Shown piece after piece: positions 4,173 through 12,232 of a stretch of DNA of 16,861 bases; position 1 is the stretch's first letter; each line of letters begins with the position of its first letter. The DNA comes from MFKM01 sp038065115 (GTDB lineage: Bacteria; Patescibacteriota; Minisyncoccia; UBA6257; MFKM01), in contig JBBTRS010000006.1 in assembly GCA_038065115.1 (NCBI GenBank), positions 1 to 16,861 on the forward strand, in the 5' to 3' direction. Under the pieces are notes generated by a model. It worked only from the letters and a program-made list of their open reading frames with translations. It made no database searches and was not told where the DNA came from. The position numbers and the translations under genes were made by a program.

Positions 4173-5956
4173 TGAACAATATCAGAAATTTTTGCATCGT
4201 GGCGCACATTGACCATGGGAAATCAACTTTAGCCGATCGGTTTTTGGAAATAACCAAAACCGTGCCCAAAGAAAAACTCCAGGAGCAGTATTTGGATAGC
4301 ATGTCCATAGAAAAAGAACGGGGGATTACCATTAAAATGCATCCCGTCAGAATGTCTTATGTTTTAAACGCCACTCCTTATATTCTTAATTTGATTGATA
4401 CTCCGGGGCACGTTGATTTTTCTTATGAAGTTTCCCGCAGTTTAAATGCCTGCGAAGGAGCGATTTTGCTTTGCGACGCGACCCAGGGCATTCAAGCCCA
4501 GACTCTGGCTAATTATTTTTTAGCCAAAGAAGAGGGTTTGTTGGTTATTCCGGTGGTGAATAAAATAGATTTGCCCAACGCCCAACCGGAAAAATTCGGC
4601 CGGGAGTTGGCGGAATTGGTTGGCGCGGATGAAAGCGAGGTAATTTTTATTTCCGCTAAATCAGGAACTAATGTGGATAAGGTTTTGAAAGCCGTAGTTG
4701 AGAAAATTCCGGCTCCGGCCGGCGACAGCAACAAACCTTTGCGGGCTTTGGTTTTTGATTCTCTTTTTGATCAACATAAAGGAGTAATCGCTTTTGTCAG
4801 AATTTTTGACGGTAAAATAAAAAGAGGAGACGGGGTCAAGCTTTTAGGCACCGGAAAAGAATCCGTCGTTTTAGAAGTCGGTGTTTTTAAGCCTAATTTT
4901 TTTCCCGTGGAGTGTTTAGGAGCCGGCGAAGCGGGCTATATTATAACGGGTTTTAAAGAAGTTAAGGATTGCCGGGTCGGAGACACCGTTGTTAAAATTT
5001 CAGATTCAATCGTTGAGCCCTTGAAAGGATACAAAGAACCGCAGCCGATGGTTTTCGCCAGTTTTTACTGCACCGATGCCGATGATTATTCAAAATTCAA
5101 AGAAGCTCTCGGCAAATTGTCTTTAAACGACGCCGCTTTTACTTTTAAATCCGAAGGTTTTTCGGAATTGGGGTTTGGCTTTCGTTGCGGATTTTTAGGA
5201 ATGCTTCATATGGAAATAATCAAAGAAAGGTTAGAAAGAGAATATGGCCTGGATTTGATTATTACCGCTCCCAGTGTTTCTTACAAAGTGATTTTAAAAG
5301 GCAATCAGGAAAAATTTATTCATTCGCCTCAAGAATTTCCCGATGCCGGGGAAATAACCGCGATTCAGGAGCCGTGGGTGAGAATAGAAGTATTTTCTCC
5401 GATTCAGTATCTTAGCCCGATAATGGAATTAGTGAAGAGATTCAGGGGTGTTTACAAAAAAACCGAATATTTGGCTGAAGAAGTTATTTTGTTTTATGAA
5501 ATGCCCCTGGCTTCTTTTTTGGATAATTTTTATAACGGGTTGAAAAATATTAGCGCCGGTTACGCTTCAATGAATTATCATTTTCTTGATTATCGCTCCG
5601 GTGATTTGGTAAAAATGGATATTAAAATCGCCGGGAAAAACATCGACGCTCTTTCTTTCATAATTCCCCATGAAGAAATTCAGATTGAAGGCAAGAGACT
5701 AGTCGCCCAATTAAAAAAAGTCATTCCCCGACAATTATTTGAAATAGCTATCCAGGCGACTGTCGGCGCTCAAATTATCAGCCGCGAAACGGTGCCGGCG
5801 ACCAGGAAAAACGTGACCGCCAAACTTTACGGCGGAGACAGAACCAGAAAAGACAAGCTTCTTAAAAAACAAAAAGCCGGCAAAGAAAAATTGAAAAGAA
5901 TCGGAACAGTGGATGTCCCCCAGGAAGCCTTTTTCGCTATTTTGAAAAATCGGTAA
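4172..5956 (+). CDS. lepA: elongation factor 4 (LepA), back-translocating ribosomal GTPase
   Basis: EF4 is a ribosome-associated GTPase that affects translocation and initiation under stress. At 594 aa it has the usual family length. GTPase motifs: AHIDHGKST (11-19), GITIK (51-55), DTPGHVD (76-82), NKID (130-133) and SAKSG (161-165). Domain 2 follows, then GFGFRCGFLGMLHMEIIKERLE, a stretch typical of EF-G-like domain III in LepA. The LepA-specific C-terminal region is present, including ATVGAQIISRETVPATRKNV, YGGDRTRKDKLLKKQKAGK and the ending VPQEAFFAILK. Nothing is truncated. The start overlaps the DJ-1 stop (TAATG). The gene is followed by a 224-nt spacer containing a large palindrome. Confidence 0.97.
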   Translation: MNNIRNFCIVAHIDHGKSTLADRFLEITKTVPKEKLQEQYLDSMSIEKERGITIKMHPVRMSYVLNATPYILNLIDTPGHVDFSYEVSRSLNACEGAILLCDATQGIQAQTLANYFLAKEEGLLVIPVVNKIDLPNAQPEKFGRELAELVGADESEVIFISAKSGTNVDKVLKAVVEKIPAPAGDSNKPLRALVFDSLFDQHKGVIAFVRIFDGKIKRGDGVKLLGTGKESVVLEVGVFKPNFFPVECLGAGEAGYIITGFKEVKDCRVGDTVVKISDSIVEPLKGYKEPQPMVFASFYCTDADDYSKFKEALGKLSLNDAAFTFKSEGFSELGFGFRCGFLGMLHMEIIKERLEREYGLDLIITAPSVSYKVILKGNQEKFIHSPQEFPDAGEITAIQEPWVRIEVFSPIQYLSPIMELVKRFRGVYKKTEYLAEEVILFYEMPLASFLDNFYNGLKNISAGYASMNYHFLDYRSGDLVKMDIKIAGKNIDALSFIIPHEEIQIEGKRLVAQLKKVIPRQLFEIAIQATVGAQIISRETVPATRKNVTAKLYGGDRTRKDKLLKKQKAGKEKLKRIGTVDVPQEAFFAILKNR

Positions 5957-6017
5957 GTTTTTTATTATAGTTTCAAACTAATTTAGTTTTTCGGCGAGGA
6001 AAACCGCGGAATTGTAG

Positions 6018-6095
6018 AATTGAATGAAAATAATTTACTATTGTAATTCCACGATCGTGGAATTACAATAGTAAATTAACAGAGGGGATTCAATT
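6018..6095. repeat. 48-nt perfect palindrome with outer inverted arms
   Basis: Positions 6031-6054 are the exact reverse complement of 6055-6078, centred on CGATCG, with no loop. Outside this, AATTGAAT (6018-6025) pairs with ATTCAATT (6088-6095) across a small asymmetric gap. It lies between lepA and the tRNA-Lys promoter. No T-run follows, so it is not a classical terminator, although it could still stop or attenuate lepA readthrough. It could also be a cruciform-forming or dispersed element. Confidence 0.85.
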
Positions 6096-6115
6096 GATAA
6101 ATTGCGCCATCGGGG

Positions 6116-6143
6116 TTGTGGCGCCGGGCAAATATTGTATAAT
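6116..6143 (+). promoter_or_regulatory. promoter of the tRNA-Lys/secDF unit
   Basis: TTGTGG (6116-6121), a 16-nt spacer and consensus TATAAT (6138-6143) lie 37 nt before the tRNA-Lys 5' end. The -10 is perfect and the spacer slightly short. Confidence 0.55.
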
Positions 6144-6180
6144 AGTTGAATAGTTTTTTCGTTTGGATGAACGCTAAAAC

Positions 6181-6256
6181 GCGCCCATAGCTCAATTGGC
6201 AGAGCAGCTCCCTTTTAAGGAGAAGGTTGTAGGTTCGATTCCTACTGGGCGCACCA
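6181..6256 (+). tRNA. tRNA-Lys(UUU)
   Basis: Cloverleaf: acceptor GCGCCCA/TGGGCGC, D-arm GCTC-AATTGGCA-GAGC, anticodon arm GCTCC-CTTTTAA-GGAGA with anticodon UUU, variable loop AGGTT, T-arm GTAGG-TTCGATT-CCTAC, discriminator A and encoded CCA. Position 27-43 is a G-A mismatch. secD begins only 13 nt after the CCA, so the tRNA must be processed from a common transcript. Confidence 0.96.
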
Positions 6257-6269
6257 AATTAAAACAATT

Positions 6270-7556
6270 ATGAAAAAAAATAAATTTCCAACTTTTTTTG
6301 TTTTTATTATTTTATTGACGATTTTAGTCGGTTTTTTTGATTATCAGCCGATTTGGTCAAAAATACGTTCCAAAATTAATTTACCTGAAGGTTTTAATCG
6401 CGATTGGCGTTTAGGGCTGGATTTAGTGGGTGGCAGTTTATTGACTTACGACATCAATCTTAACCAAGTTTCCGCTACGGATAGGAATTCGGTGGTTAAT
6501 GGTTTAAGGGATGTTCTTGAAAAAAGAGTTAATCTTTTTGGCGTGAGTGAACCCTTGGTTTATATTACCGAAACCGGAGGATTGCAACGTTTGGTCGTGG
6601 AATTAGCTGGCATCAAGGATATTGAACAGGCGATTAAAATGATCGGTGAAACGCCGCTCTTGGATTTTAGAGAAGTTGAAGAAATACCGACAACTGGCGA
6701 TAAAGATAAGAAAGAATTGGCATTTACGCCTACCGCATTAACCGGACGTTATGTCAAAAACGCGCAGTTGGGGTTTGATGACTTTGGCAAACCTACGGTT
6801 AGTATCGCTTTCAATGACGAAGGGGCGAAAATTTTTGAAGAATTAACCGACCGAAATATTGGTAAATATTTAGCTATTTTTTTGGATAATGAGCCGATTG
6901 AAATACCGGTTGTTAGGGAAAAGATAAGCGGCGGCGAGGCTATTATTTCCGGCAATCTTACCACGGATTCAGCTCGCCAATTCGTAGAACGTTTTAACGC
7001 CGGCGCTTTGCCCGCTCCGATTAAGTTAGTTAGCCAGCAAACGATTGGCGCCAGCCTAGGCATGGATTCTTTAAGAAAGACAATTTCCGCCAGTATTTTT
7101 GGTTTTGCCTTGGTGGCTTTGTTTATGGTTATTTATTATCGGGGTTTTGGCTTGATAGCCGTTTTGGCTTTGACTATCTATTCAATTTTAACTTTAGGTA
7201 TTTTTAAGCTTATTCCCGTAACTTTAACTTTGGCCGGTATCGCCGGTTTTATTCTTTCTGTGGGAATGGCGGTTGACGCCAATGTTCTGATTTTTGCCCG
7301 AATGAAAGAAGAATTGAAAAAGGGTTTGTCAAAAACAGCGGCGATTGAAGAAGGATTCCGCCGCGCCTGGCCGTCTATCAGGGATTCCAATATCACCACT
7401 ATTATCATTGCCGTGATTTTATTTTATCTAGCCACCAGTTTTGTCAAAGGATTTGCTTTAACATTGTTTATCGGGGTTATGATGAGCATGTTTTCAGCCA
7501 TCGTCGTCACTAAATCGTTATTGGAAGTATTCGTAAGAGATACAAAAAAAAATTAA
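6270..7556 (+). CDS. secD: protein translocase subunit SecD
   Basis: SecD, with SecF, uses the proton or sodium gradient to pull exported proteins out of SecYEG. At 428 aa it is shorter than E. coli SecD (about 615) and lacks part of the large extracytoplasmic head, as in many separate SecD proteins of small genomes. A first membrane helix (8-23) is followed by LGLDLVGG (48-55), the conserved D1 motif, then the P1 head domain, and a C-terminal block of five membrane helices. It includes GASLGMDSLRKTISASIFG and SVGMAVDANVLIFARMKEEL (about 330-349), whose aspartate is implicated in ion-coupled function. secF follows after a 144-nt spacer folded by long inverted repeats. No Shine-Dalgarno motif is seen before the ATG. 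Confidence 0.95.
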   Translation: MKKNKFPTFFVFIILLTILVGFFDYQPIWSKIRSKINLPEGFNRDWRLGLDLVGGSLLTYDINLNQVSATDRNSVVNGLRDVLEKRVNLFGVSEPLVYITETGGLQRLVVELAGIKDIEQAIKMIGETPLLDFREVEEIPTTGDKDKKELAFTPTALTGRYVKNAQLGFDDFGKPTVSIAFNDEGAKIFEELTDRNIGKYLAIFLDNEPIEIPVVREKISGGEAIISGNLTTDSARQFVERFNAGALPAPIKLVSQQTIGASLGMDSLRKTISASIFGFALVALFMVIYYRGFGLIAVLALTIYSILTLGIFKLIPVTLTLAGIAGFILSVGMAVDANVLIFARMKEELKKGLSKTAAIEEGFRRAWPSIRDSNITTIIIAVILFYLATSFVKGFALTLFIGVMMSMFSAIVVTKSLLEVFVRDTKKN

Positions 7557-7560
7557 AAAT

Positions 7561-7702
7561 ATGCCCGGTAGTGAAAACTCGATTTGATTCGCCAAAGGCG
7601 AATCGTGGTTTTCTAAAAAACTGAGCAAAAACAAAAAAACAATGATTACTCAAAGGTCAAAATATTTTAATAAATAATTATCGAGTTTCTACTACCGGGT
7701 AT
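7561..7702. repeat. inverted-repeat element filling the secD-secF spacer
   Basis: Arms 7562-7582 and 7681-7701 are inverted repeats matching at 18 of 21 positions (core CCCGGTAGT and AAACTCGA). They enclose about 98 nt that hold a second hairpin, GATTCGCC-AAA-GGCGAATC (7586-7604). The left arm starts 5 nt after the secD stop, and the secF ATG (7701-7703) lies at the base of the right arm. It could be a MITE-like insertion or an RNA structure that hides the secF start until ribosomes leave secD. No transposase is present. Confidence 0.75.
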
Positions 7703-8591
7703 GGATATTATTAAAAATCGCAATTTTTTTCTTATTTTTTCTGGCATTATGATTTTGGCCAGCATTTTTGCCTTTGTCGCTTTTGGCATTAAGCAGGGAA
7801 TTGATTTGGCTGGCGGCACCAATTGGCAGATTTTGATAAATGATTCGGCGGTCAAAGAAAGCGATTTAAAATCGGCATTGAAAGAAATATCCGGTTATTC
7901 CGATTTGACGGTTAAATCTTTGCGCGACGGGAATTTTATCGTGAGATTTCCGAGTATTTCCGAGGAAGACCACCTGAAATATTATCAAGCGCTTAAAGAA
8001 AAGTTCGGGGAGATCGGAGAGCAAAGTTTTGAAAGCATTGGGCCAACCATCGGTCAGGAATTAAGACGGCGTTTTGTTTGGGCGTTCGCTCTCGGCTTAT
8101 TAAGCATTCTATTCTACGTGATTTGGGCTTTCAGAAGGGCTTCTTACCCGGTTAAATCCTGGAAATACGGATTGGTCGTCATTTTTTGCGCTTTTCACGA
8201 TATTATTATCCCTGTAGGCTTAATGACCTTTTTGGGTTGGCGTCAAGGTGTGGAGATAGACACTAATTTTATTGTCGCTCTTATGTTTATTTTGGGTTAT
8301 TCAATTAACGATACTATTATTGTTTTTGATCGCTTAAGAGAGAATCTGTCCCTGACTAATAAAAATAATTTTAATTTTGCCGGATTGATTAATGATTCTG
8401 TCAGACAAACCTTTAGTCGTTCAGTGAATACCTCCTTAACCACGATCTTGGCGATATTGCCACTTTATTTTATCGGTCCGCTTTCTTTAAAATATTTTAT
8501 CCTGACTTTGGTTTTGGGGATAATAACGGGCAGTTATTCTTCAATCTTTTTCGCTAGTCCGCTTTTATACATTTGGCATCGCAAAAAATGA
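7701..8591 (+). CDS. secF: protein translocase subunit SecF
   Basis: Partner of SecD in the Sec translocon motor complex, in the cytoplasmic membrane. At 296 aa it has the usual SecF length. First membrane helix at about 8-29, then GIDLAGGTNWQI (33-44), the SecF counterpart of the D1 motif. GPTIGQELRRRFVWAFALG (about 114-132) leads into the C-terminal five-helix block, with ALMFILGYSINDTIIVFDRLREN (about 194-216) carrying the conserved aspartates, and RQTFSRSVNTSLTTILAILP after it. The ATG lies in the right arm of the inverted repeat after secD, with no Shine-Dalgarno motif. The TGA stop overlaps the next gene's ATG (ATGA). Confidence 0.95.
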   Translation: MDIIKNRNFFLIFSGIMILASIFAFVAFGIKQGIDLAGGTNWQILINDSAVKESDLKSALKEISGYSDLTVKSLRDGNFIVRFPSISEEDHLKYYQALKEKFGEIGEQSFESIGPTIGQELRRRFVWAFALGLLSILFYVIWAFRRASYPVKSWKYGLVVIFCAFHDIIIPVGLMTFLGWRQGVEIDTNFIVALMFILGYSINDTIIVFDRLRENLSLTNKNNFNFAGLINDSVRQTFSRSVNTSLTTILAILPLYFIGPLSLKYFILTLVLGIITGSYSSIFFASPLLYIWHRKK

Positions 8592-11230
8592 AGCAAAATT
8601 GGCATGCTTTTTCCGCCGATGAAGCCATCCGAGAATTTAAAAGCGACTCGCGTAGCGGTTTGTCGGAAGAAGAAGCGAAAAAAAGACAGCAAGAAATTGG
8701 CTTTAACAAACTGCCGGAAGAAAAACAATTATTCGCGTTAAAAATATTCTTAGAACAATTTAAAAGTCCCCTGATTTATATTTTAGTCATCGCCGGGGCT
8801 GTTACTTTGGTTTTAAAGGAATACGCCAACACCGCGGTTATTTTGGGGGCGGTTTTTTTAAACACTGTTTTTGGGTTTTTTCAAGAGAATAAAACATCGC
8901 GTATTTTATCGGAATTAAAAAAAATAGTTAAAATCAAAGCCCGCGTCATAAGAAACGGCGAGGAAAAAGAGATTGACCAGGAAGAATTAACGCCGGGCGA
9001 TATAATTTTATTGCACCCGGGAAACAAAATTCCGGCTGATGGAAGGTTGATAGAATCTTTTGACTTAAAAGTCAATGAAGCCTCTTTGACCGGCGAATGG
9101 TTTTCGTCTGAAAAGACAACCGAGGTTTTGCCGGAAAAAACTCTTTTGGTTGACAGGGACAGTATGGTTTTTATGGGTTGCGTGGTTGAAGACGGGCGAG
9201 GAAAGGCAATAATCACCGAAACCGGATTGAAAACGGAAATTGGAAAAGTGGCGGAAATGATTAAGACGACCAAAGAAGAAAAAACGTCTTATCAGAAAAA
9301 AATAATTCATTTAAGTAAAACTATCGGAGTTTGGATAATTATTTTTTCATTTTTAATTTTCGTTTTCGGGGTAATAACCGGGCGAGAATTTTTTGAAATG
9401 CTTTTAACGGCCGTGGCCGTAGCCGTGGCGGCTATTCCCGAAGGATTGCCGATAAGCATTACGGTTATTTTGGGCATTGGAATGCAAAGAATTTTGAAAA
9501 AACGGGGATTAGTCAGAAAAATGATCGCCGCTGAAACTTTAGGCAGCACTTCAATTATTTGTACCGATAAAACCGGCACTTTAACCAAGGCTGAAATGCA
9601 AGTGGCGGGAATTTTCAGCGAAGCAAAAGAACTTTTTACCGACGGTCATAAATATTCGGAAGAAATCAATAAAAATAGCTCGGAGGCCCATATTCTGGCT
9701 TTGAAAATCGGGATGCTTACCACCGAAGCTTTCATTGAAAATCCGAGAGACGAGCTGCATAAATGGATTGTTCGGGGAAGACCGATGGAAAAGGCCTTGC
9801 TTCTCGCCGGTATTCAAGCCGGATTTTCAAAAAAAGAATTGGAAGAAGAACAACCAAAAATCGCCGAATTATTTTTTAATTCGGTTTATAAATATTCCGC
9901 CACTCTCCGCCGATTTTCTGGAGGCAATATTTTATACGTTTTAGGCGCTCCGGAAATAATTTTAAAAATGACCAGCCTGTCTCCGGATAATCTTAATCGG
10001 CTCAATCAAAAAATTGATAGTTTGGCTTCCCGCGGTTCCCGAATTTTAGGTTGCGCCTACAAGAAAATACCAAATTCTGAATCTAAGATTTCAAACCTTT
10101 CTGATTTATGCAATGAAATGACTTTTGTGGCTTTTATCGCTCTTCACGATCCTATTCGGGAAGAAGTCAAGGAGTCTATTAAAATTTGTCGGCAGGCGGG
10201 AATGAGGCCGATTATTGTCACTGGCGACCACAGGTTAACGGCTAAAGCGATTGCCGAAGAATTAGAATTGCCGGCCAAAGAAGAAAATATTATTGACGGA
10301 AGTGAATTGGAAAAATTAAGCGAGGAAGAATTTAGAAAAAGATTAAACGAAATTGAAATTTACGCCAGAGTTGAACCGAGGCAAAAATTAAAAATTATTC
10401 AGGCGTGGCAGGAAAGAGGAGAAGTGGTGGCTATGACCGGTGATGGCATAAACGACGCGCCGGCTCTTAAAAAAGCCGATATTGGAGTGGCTCTTGGCTC
10501 CGGCACCGATGTGGCGAAAGAAGCTTCGGACTTAATTATTCTGACTGACAATTTTTCAGTTATTGTCGCCGCGGTTGAAGAAGGCAGAATAATTATTGAT
10601 AACATAAGAAAAACGGTCACTTTATTGGTTTCTCAATGTTTTTCAGAAATAATTTTAATCGGCGCCAGCATCGTCGGGGGATTGCCTTTGCCGATTTTGC
10701 CCGTTCAAATTTTATGGGAAAATTTAATTGAAGGCAGCCCCCAGGGGATTGCTTTGGCTTTTGAACCGAAAGAAAAAAATGTGATGGAAAGAAAACCGGA
10801 ACACCCGAACAACCCGCTTTTGACAATTCCAATGAAGACGATAATTTTCGGTTTCGGCATTTTTACCGATTTAATTCTTTTGGGACTATTTTTGTATCTG
10901 CTAAAAACAGAAATGCCGCTGTCTGAAATCAGGACCGTTATTTTTGCCGCTTTGGCCATTGACTCTGTTTTCTACGCTTTTTCCTGTAAAAATTTAAGGA
11001 AAAATATCTGGCAATATAATCCGTTTTCCAACTTATATTTAGTCGGTTGCGTCATCTTTAGTTTAGGAATGTTGTTTTTGGCCATTTATTTTCCTTTTTT
11101 TCAAAATTTATTGAAAACCATGCCTTTGAGTTTTTACGACTGGACGTTAATTTTAGGTCTGGGAATAATGAATTTTGTTTTAATTGAAATCACCAAATGG
11201 TTTTTTAAAGTTAAAAATACAACGCGATGA
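8588..11230 (+). CDS. P-type cation-transporting ATPase (P2-like, ion unknown)
   Basis: An 880-aa ATP-driven cation pump of the Ca2+/Na+,K+ (P2) type. It has the cation ATPase N-terminal region (WHAFSADEA), actuator motif LTGEW (167-171), M4 PEGLP (284-288), phosphorylation motif DKTGTLT (D327), and hinge TGDGINDAPALKKADIGVA (from 617). The actuator motif is normally TGES; Glu is kept and Ser is Trp. M5 reads SQCFSE (682-687): Cys replaces the SERCA Asn768 and E687 keeps Glu771. M6 reads ENLIEGSPQG (711-720): Asn796 is kept, Thr799 is Glu, and Asp800 is Gly. The classical two-site Ca2+ ligand set is therefore incomplete and I do not assign the ion. I chose ATG 8588 over 8573 because it makes an ATGA overlap with secF and starts at the usual MKQNWH. 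A CaCA-type exchanger follows by overlap. Confidence 0.93.
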   Translation: MKQNWHAFSADEAIREFKSDSRSGLSEEEAKKRQQEIGFNKLPEEKQLFALKIFLEQFKSPLIYILVIAGAVTLVLKEYANTAVILGAVFLNTVFGFFQENKTSRILSELKKIVKIKARVIRNGEEKEIDQEELTPGDIILLHPGNKIPADGRLIESFDLKVNEASLTGEWFSSEKTTEVLPEKTLLVDRDSMVFMGCVVEDGRGKAIITETGLKTEIGKVAEMIKTTKEEKTSYQKKIIHLSKTIGVWIIIFSFLIFVFGVITGREFFEMLLTAVAVAVAAIPEGLPISITVILGIGMQRILKKRGLVRKMIAAETLGSTSIICTDKTGTLTKAEMQVAGIFSEAKELFTDGHKYSEEINKNSSEAHILALKIGMLTTEAFIENPRDELHKWIVRGRPMEKALLLAGIQAGFSKKELEEEQPKIAELFFNSVYKYSATLRRFSGGNILYVLGAPEIILKMTSLSPDNLNRLNQKIDSLASRGSRILGCAYKKIPNSESKISNLSDLCNEMTFVAFIALHDPIREEVKESIKICRQAGMRPIIVTGDHRLTAKAIAEELELPAKEENIIDGSELEKLSEEEFRKRLNEIEIYARVEPRQKLKIIQAWQERGEVVAMTGDGINDAPALKKADIGVALGSGTDVAKEASDLIILTDNFSVIVAAVEEGRIIIDNIRKTVTLLVSQCFSEIILIGASIVGGLPLPILPVQILWENLIEGSPQGIALAFEPKEKNVMERKPEHPNNPLLTIPMKTIIFGFGIFTDLILLGLFLYLLKTEMPLSEIRTVIFAALAIDSVFYAFSCKNLRKNIWQYNPFSNLYLVGCVIFSLGMLFLAIYFPFFQNLLKTMPLSFYDWTLILGLGIMNFVLIEITKWFFKVKNTTR

Positions 11231-12201
11231 TTTGGTTTTTTATTTTAATTTTTGCGGTTAGCTGCGTTTTGCTTTATTTTGCCGGAGAATTGGTCGTGGG
11301 CAGTTTAATGAAAATAGCCAAGTTTCTGGGTTGGCGGGAGTTTGTAGTCGCTTTTTTCGTGATGGCTTTTGCCGCCTCTTTGCCTAATCTTTTTGTCGGC
11401 ATAACCTCGGCTTTGAAAGGCGTCCCCCAGCTTTCTTTCGGCGATGTGGCCGGAAATAATTTAATCGCGATGACCTTGGTTGTGGCCTTCGGCGTCTTTT
11501 TTGCTAAAAATAAAGAAATTCCAGCCGAAAGCCGAACGGTGCAAGCAACTTCAATTTTCACGATAATAGCCGCCATTTTACCGTTGCTACTGATCGGAGA
11601 TGGCATGCTATCAAGGACAGACGGATTATTATTAATAGCGTTTTTTATCTTTTATATTTATTGGCTTTTTTCCAAAAAAGAAAGATTTACTAAAATCTAC
11701 AATACCAATCAAACCCAGCAAGTTTCAATCAGGAAAGAATTAGGGACATTTTTCAAAGACACAGGAAAATTAATTTTGGGAATAATTCTTTTAATAATTT
11801 CAGCTCAAGGAATTGTCGCTTCCGCTCAGTTTTTTGCCCGAAGTTTTAACATCTCAATAATTTTAATCGGACTTTTGATTACCGGTTTCGGAAACGCTTT
11901 GCCGGATATTTACTTTGCCGTAGTTTCGGCCAGGAAAGGCGAGACTTGGATGATTCTAGGGGGCTTGATGGGCACGGTTATTATATTGTCCACCTTGGTT
12001 TTGGGGATTGTTTCTCTGATTCATCCCATTGAAATTTTGGACTTCGCGCCTCTCGTTATCGCCAGAATTTTTCTGATAATTTCCGCTCTTTTTTTCTTCT
12101 TTTTTGTTCGCACCGGCCGCCAAATCACTAAAAAAGAAGCTTTTTTTCTGATTCTGATTTACGTCTCTTTCTTTTCGGCCACGTTGTTTTCGAGGGGTTG
12201 A
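11227..12201 (+). CDS. CaCA-superfamily (Na+/Ca2+ exchanger-like) membrane protein
   Basis: A 324-aa protein with about ten membrane helices and two internal alpha repeats, the architecture of sodium/calcium exchangers. Alpha-1 (about 44-88) reads AFAASLPNLFVGITSALKG and then FGDVAGNNLIAMTLV; alpha-2 (about 217-262) reads ITGFGNALPDIYFAVVSARKG and then GGLMGTVIILSTLVLG. In archaeal NCX the repeats carry GTSLPE and GNVxGSN. Here the alpha-1 Glu is Asn (N54), the alpha-2 Glu is Asp (D227), and the alpha-2 GSN is GT. Ligand chemistry differs from a standard Ca2+ exchanger, so the ion is uncertain. It overlaps the P-type ATPase by 4 nt (ATGA), which suggests matched output of two cation transporters. 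It ends at the promoter of the next gene. Confidence 0.85.
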   Translation: MIWFFILIFAVSCVLLYFAGELVVGSLMKIAKFLGWREFVVAFFVMAFAASLPNLFVGITSALKGVPQLSFGDVAGNNLIAMTLVVAFGVFFAKNKEIPAESRTVQATSIFTIIAAILPLLLIGDGMLSRTDGLLLIAFFIFYIYWLFSKKERFTKIYNTNQTQQVSIRKELGTFFKDTGKLILGIILLIISAQGIVASAQFFARSFNISIILIGLLITGFGNALPDIYFAVVSARKGETWMILGGLMGTVIILSTLVLGIVSLIHPIEILDFAPLVIARIFLIISALFFFFFVRTGRQITKKEAFFLILIYVSFFSATLFSRG

Positions 12202-12226
12202 CTTTTAATTTTGAAAATGTTAGAGT
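12198..12226 (+). promoter_or_regulatory. promoter of the sigma4/HARE gene (leaderless)
   Basis: TTGACT (12198-12203) overlaps the exchanger stop codon. A 17-nt spacer and TAGAGT (12221-12226) follow, then only 6 nt before the ATG at 12233. The predicted transcript starts at the start codon. Confidence 0.6.
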
Positions 12227-12232
12227 TTTTAG

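Noticed and set aside
7561..7702. Integron attC site
   Set aside because: The arms lack the GTTRRRY/RYYYAAC boxes and no integrase or cassette array is present.
8573..8590. Earlier ATG for the P-type ATPase
   Set aside because: The ATG at 8588 overlaps the secF stop as ATGA and gives the normal family N-terminus; the earlier one adds five atypical residues.
8589..11230. UGA recoded as glycine, as in some CPR lineages
   Set aside because: secF and the ATPase end at TGA exactly where the next gene starts, and no in-frame TGA interrupts a gene.
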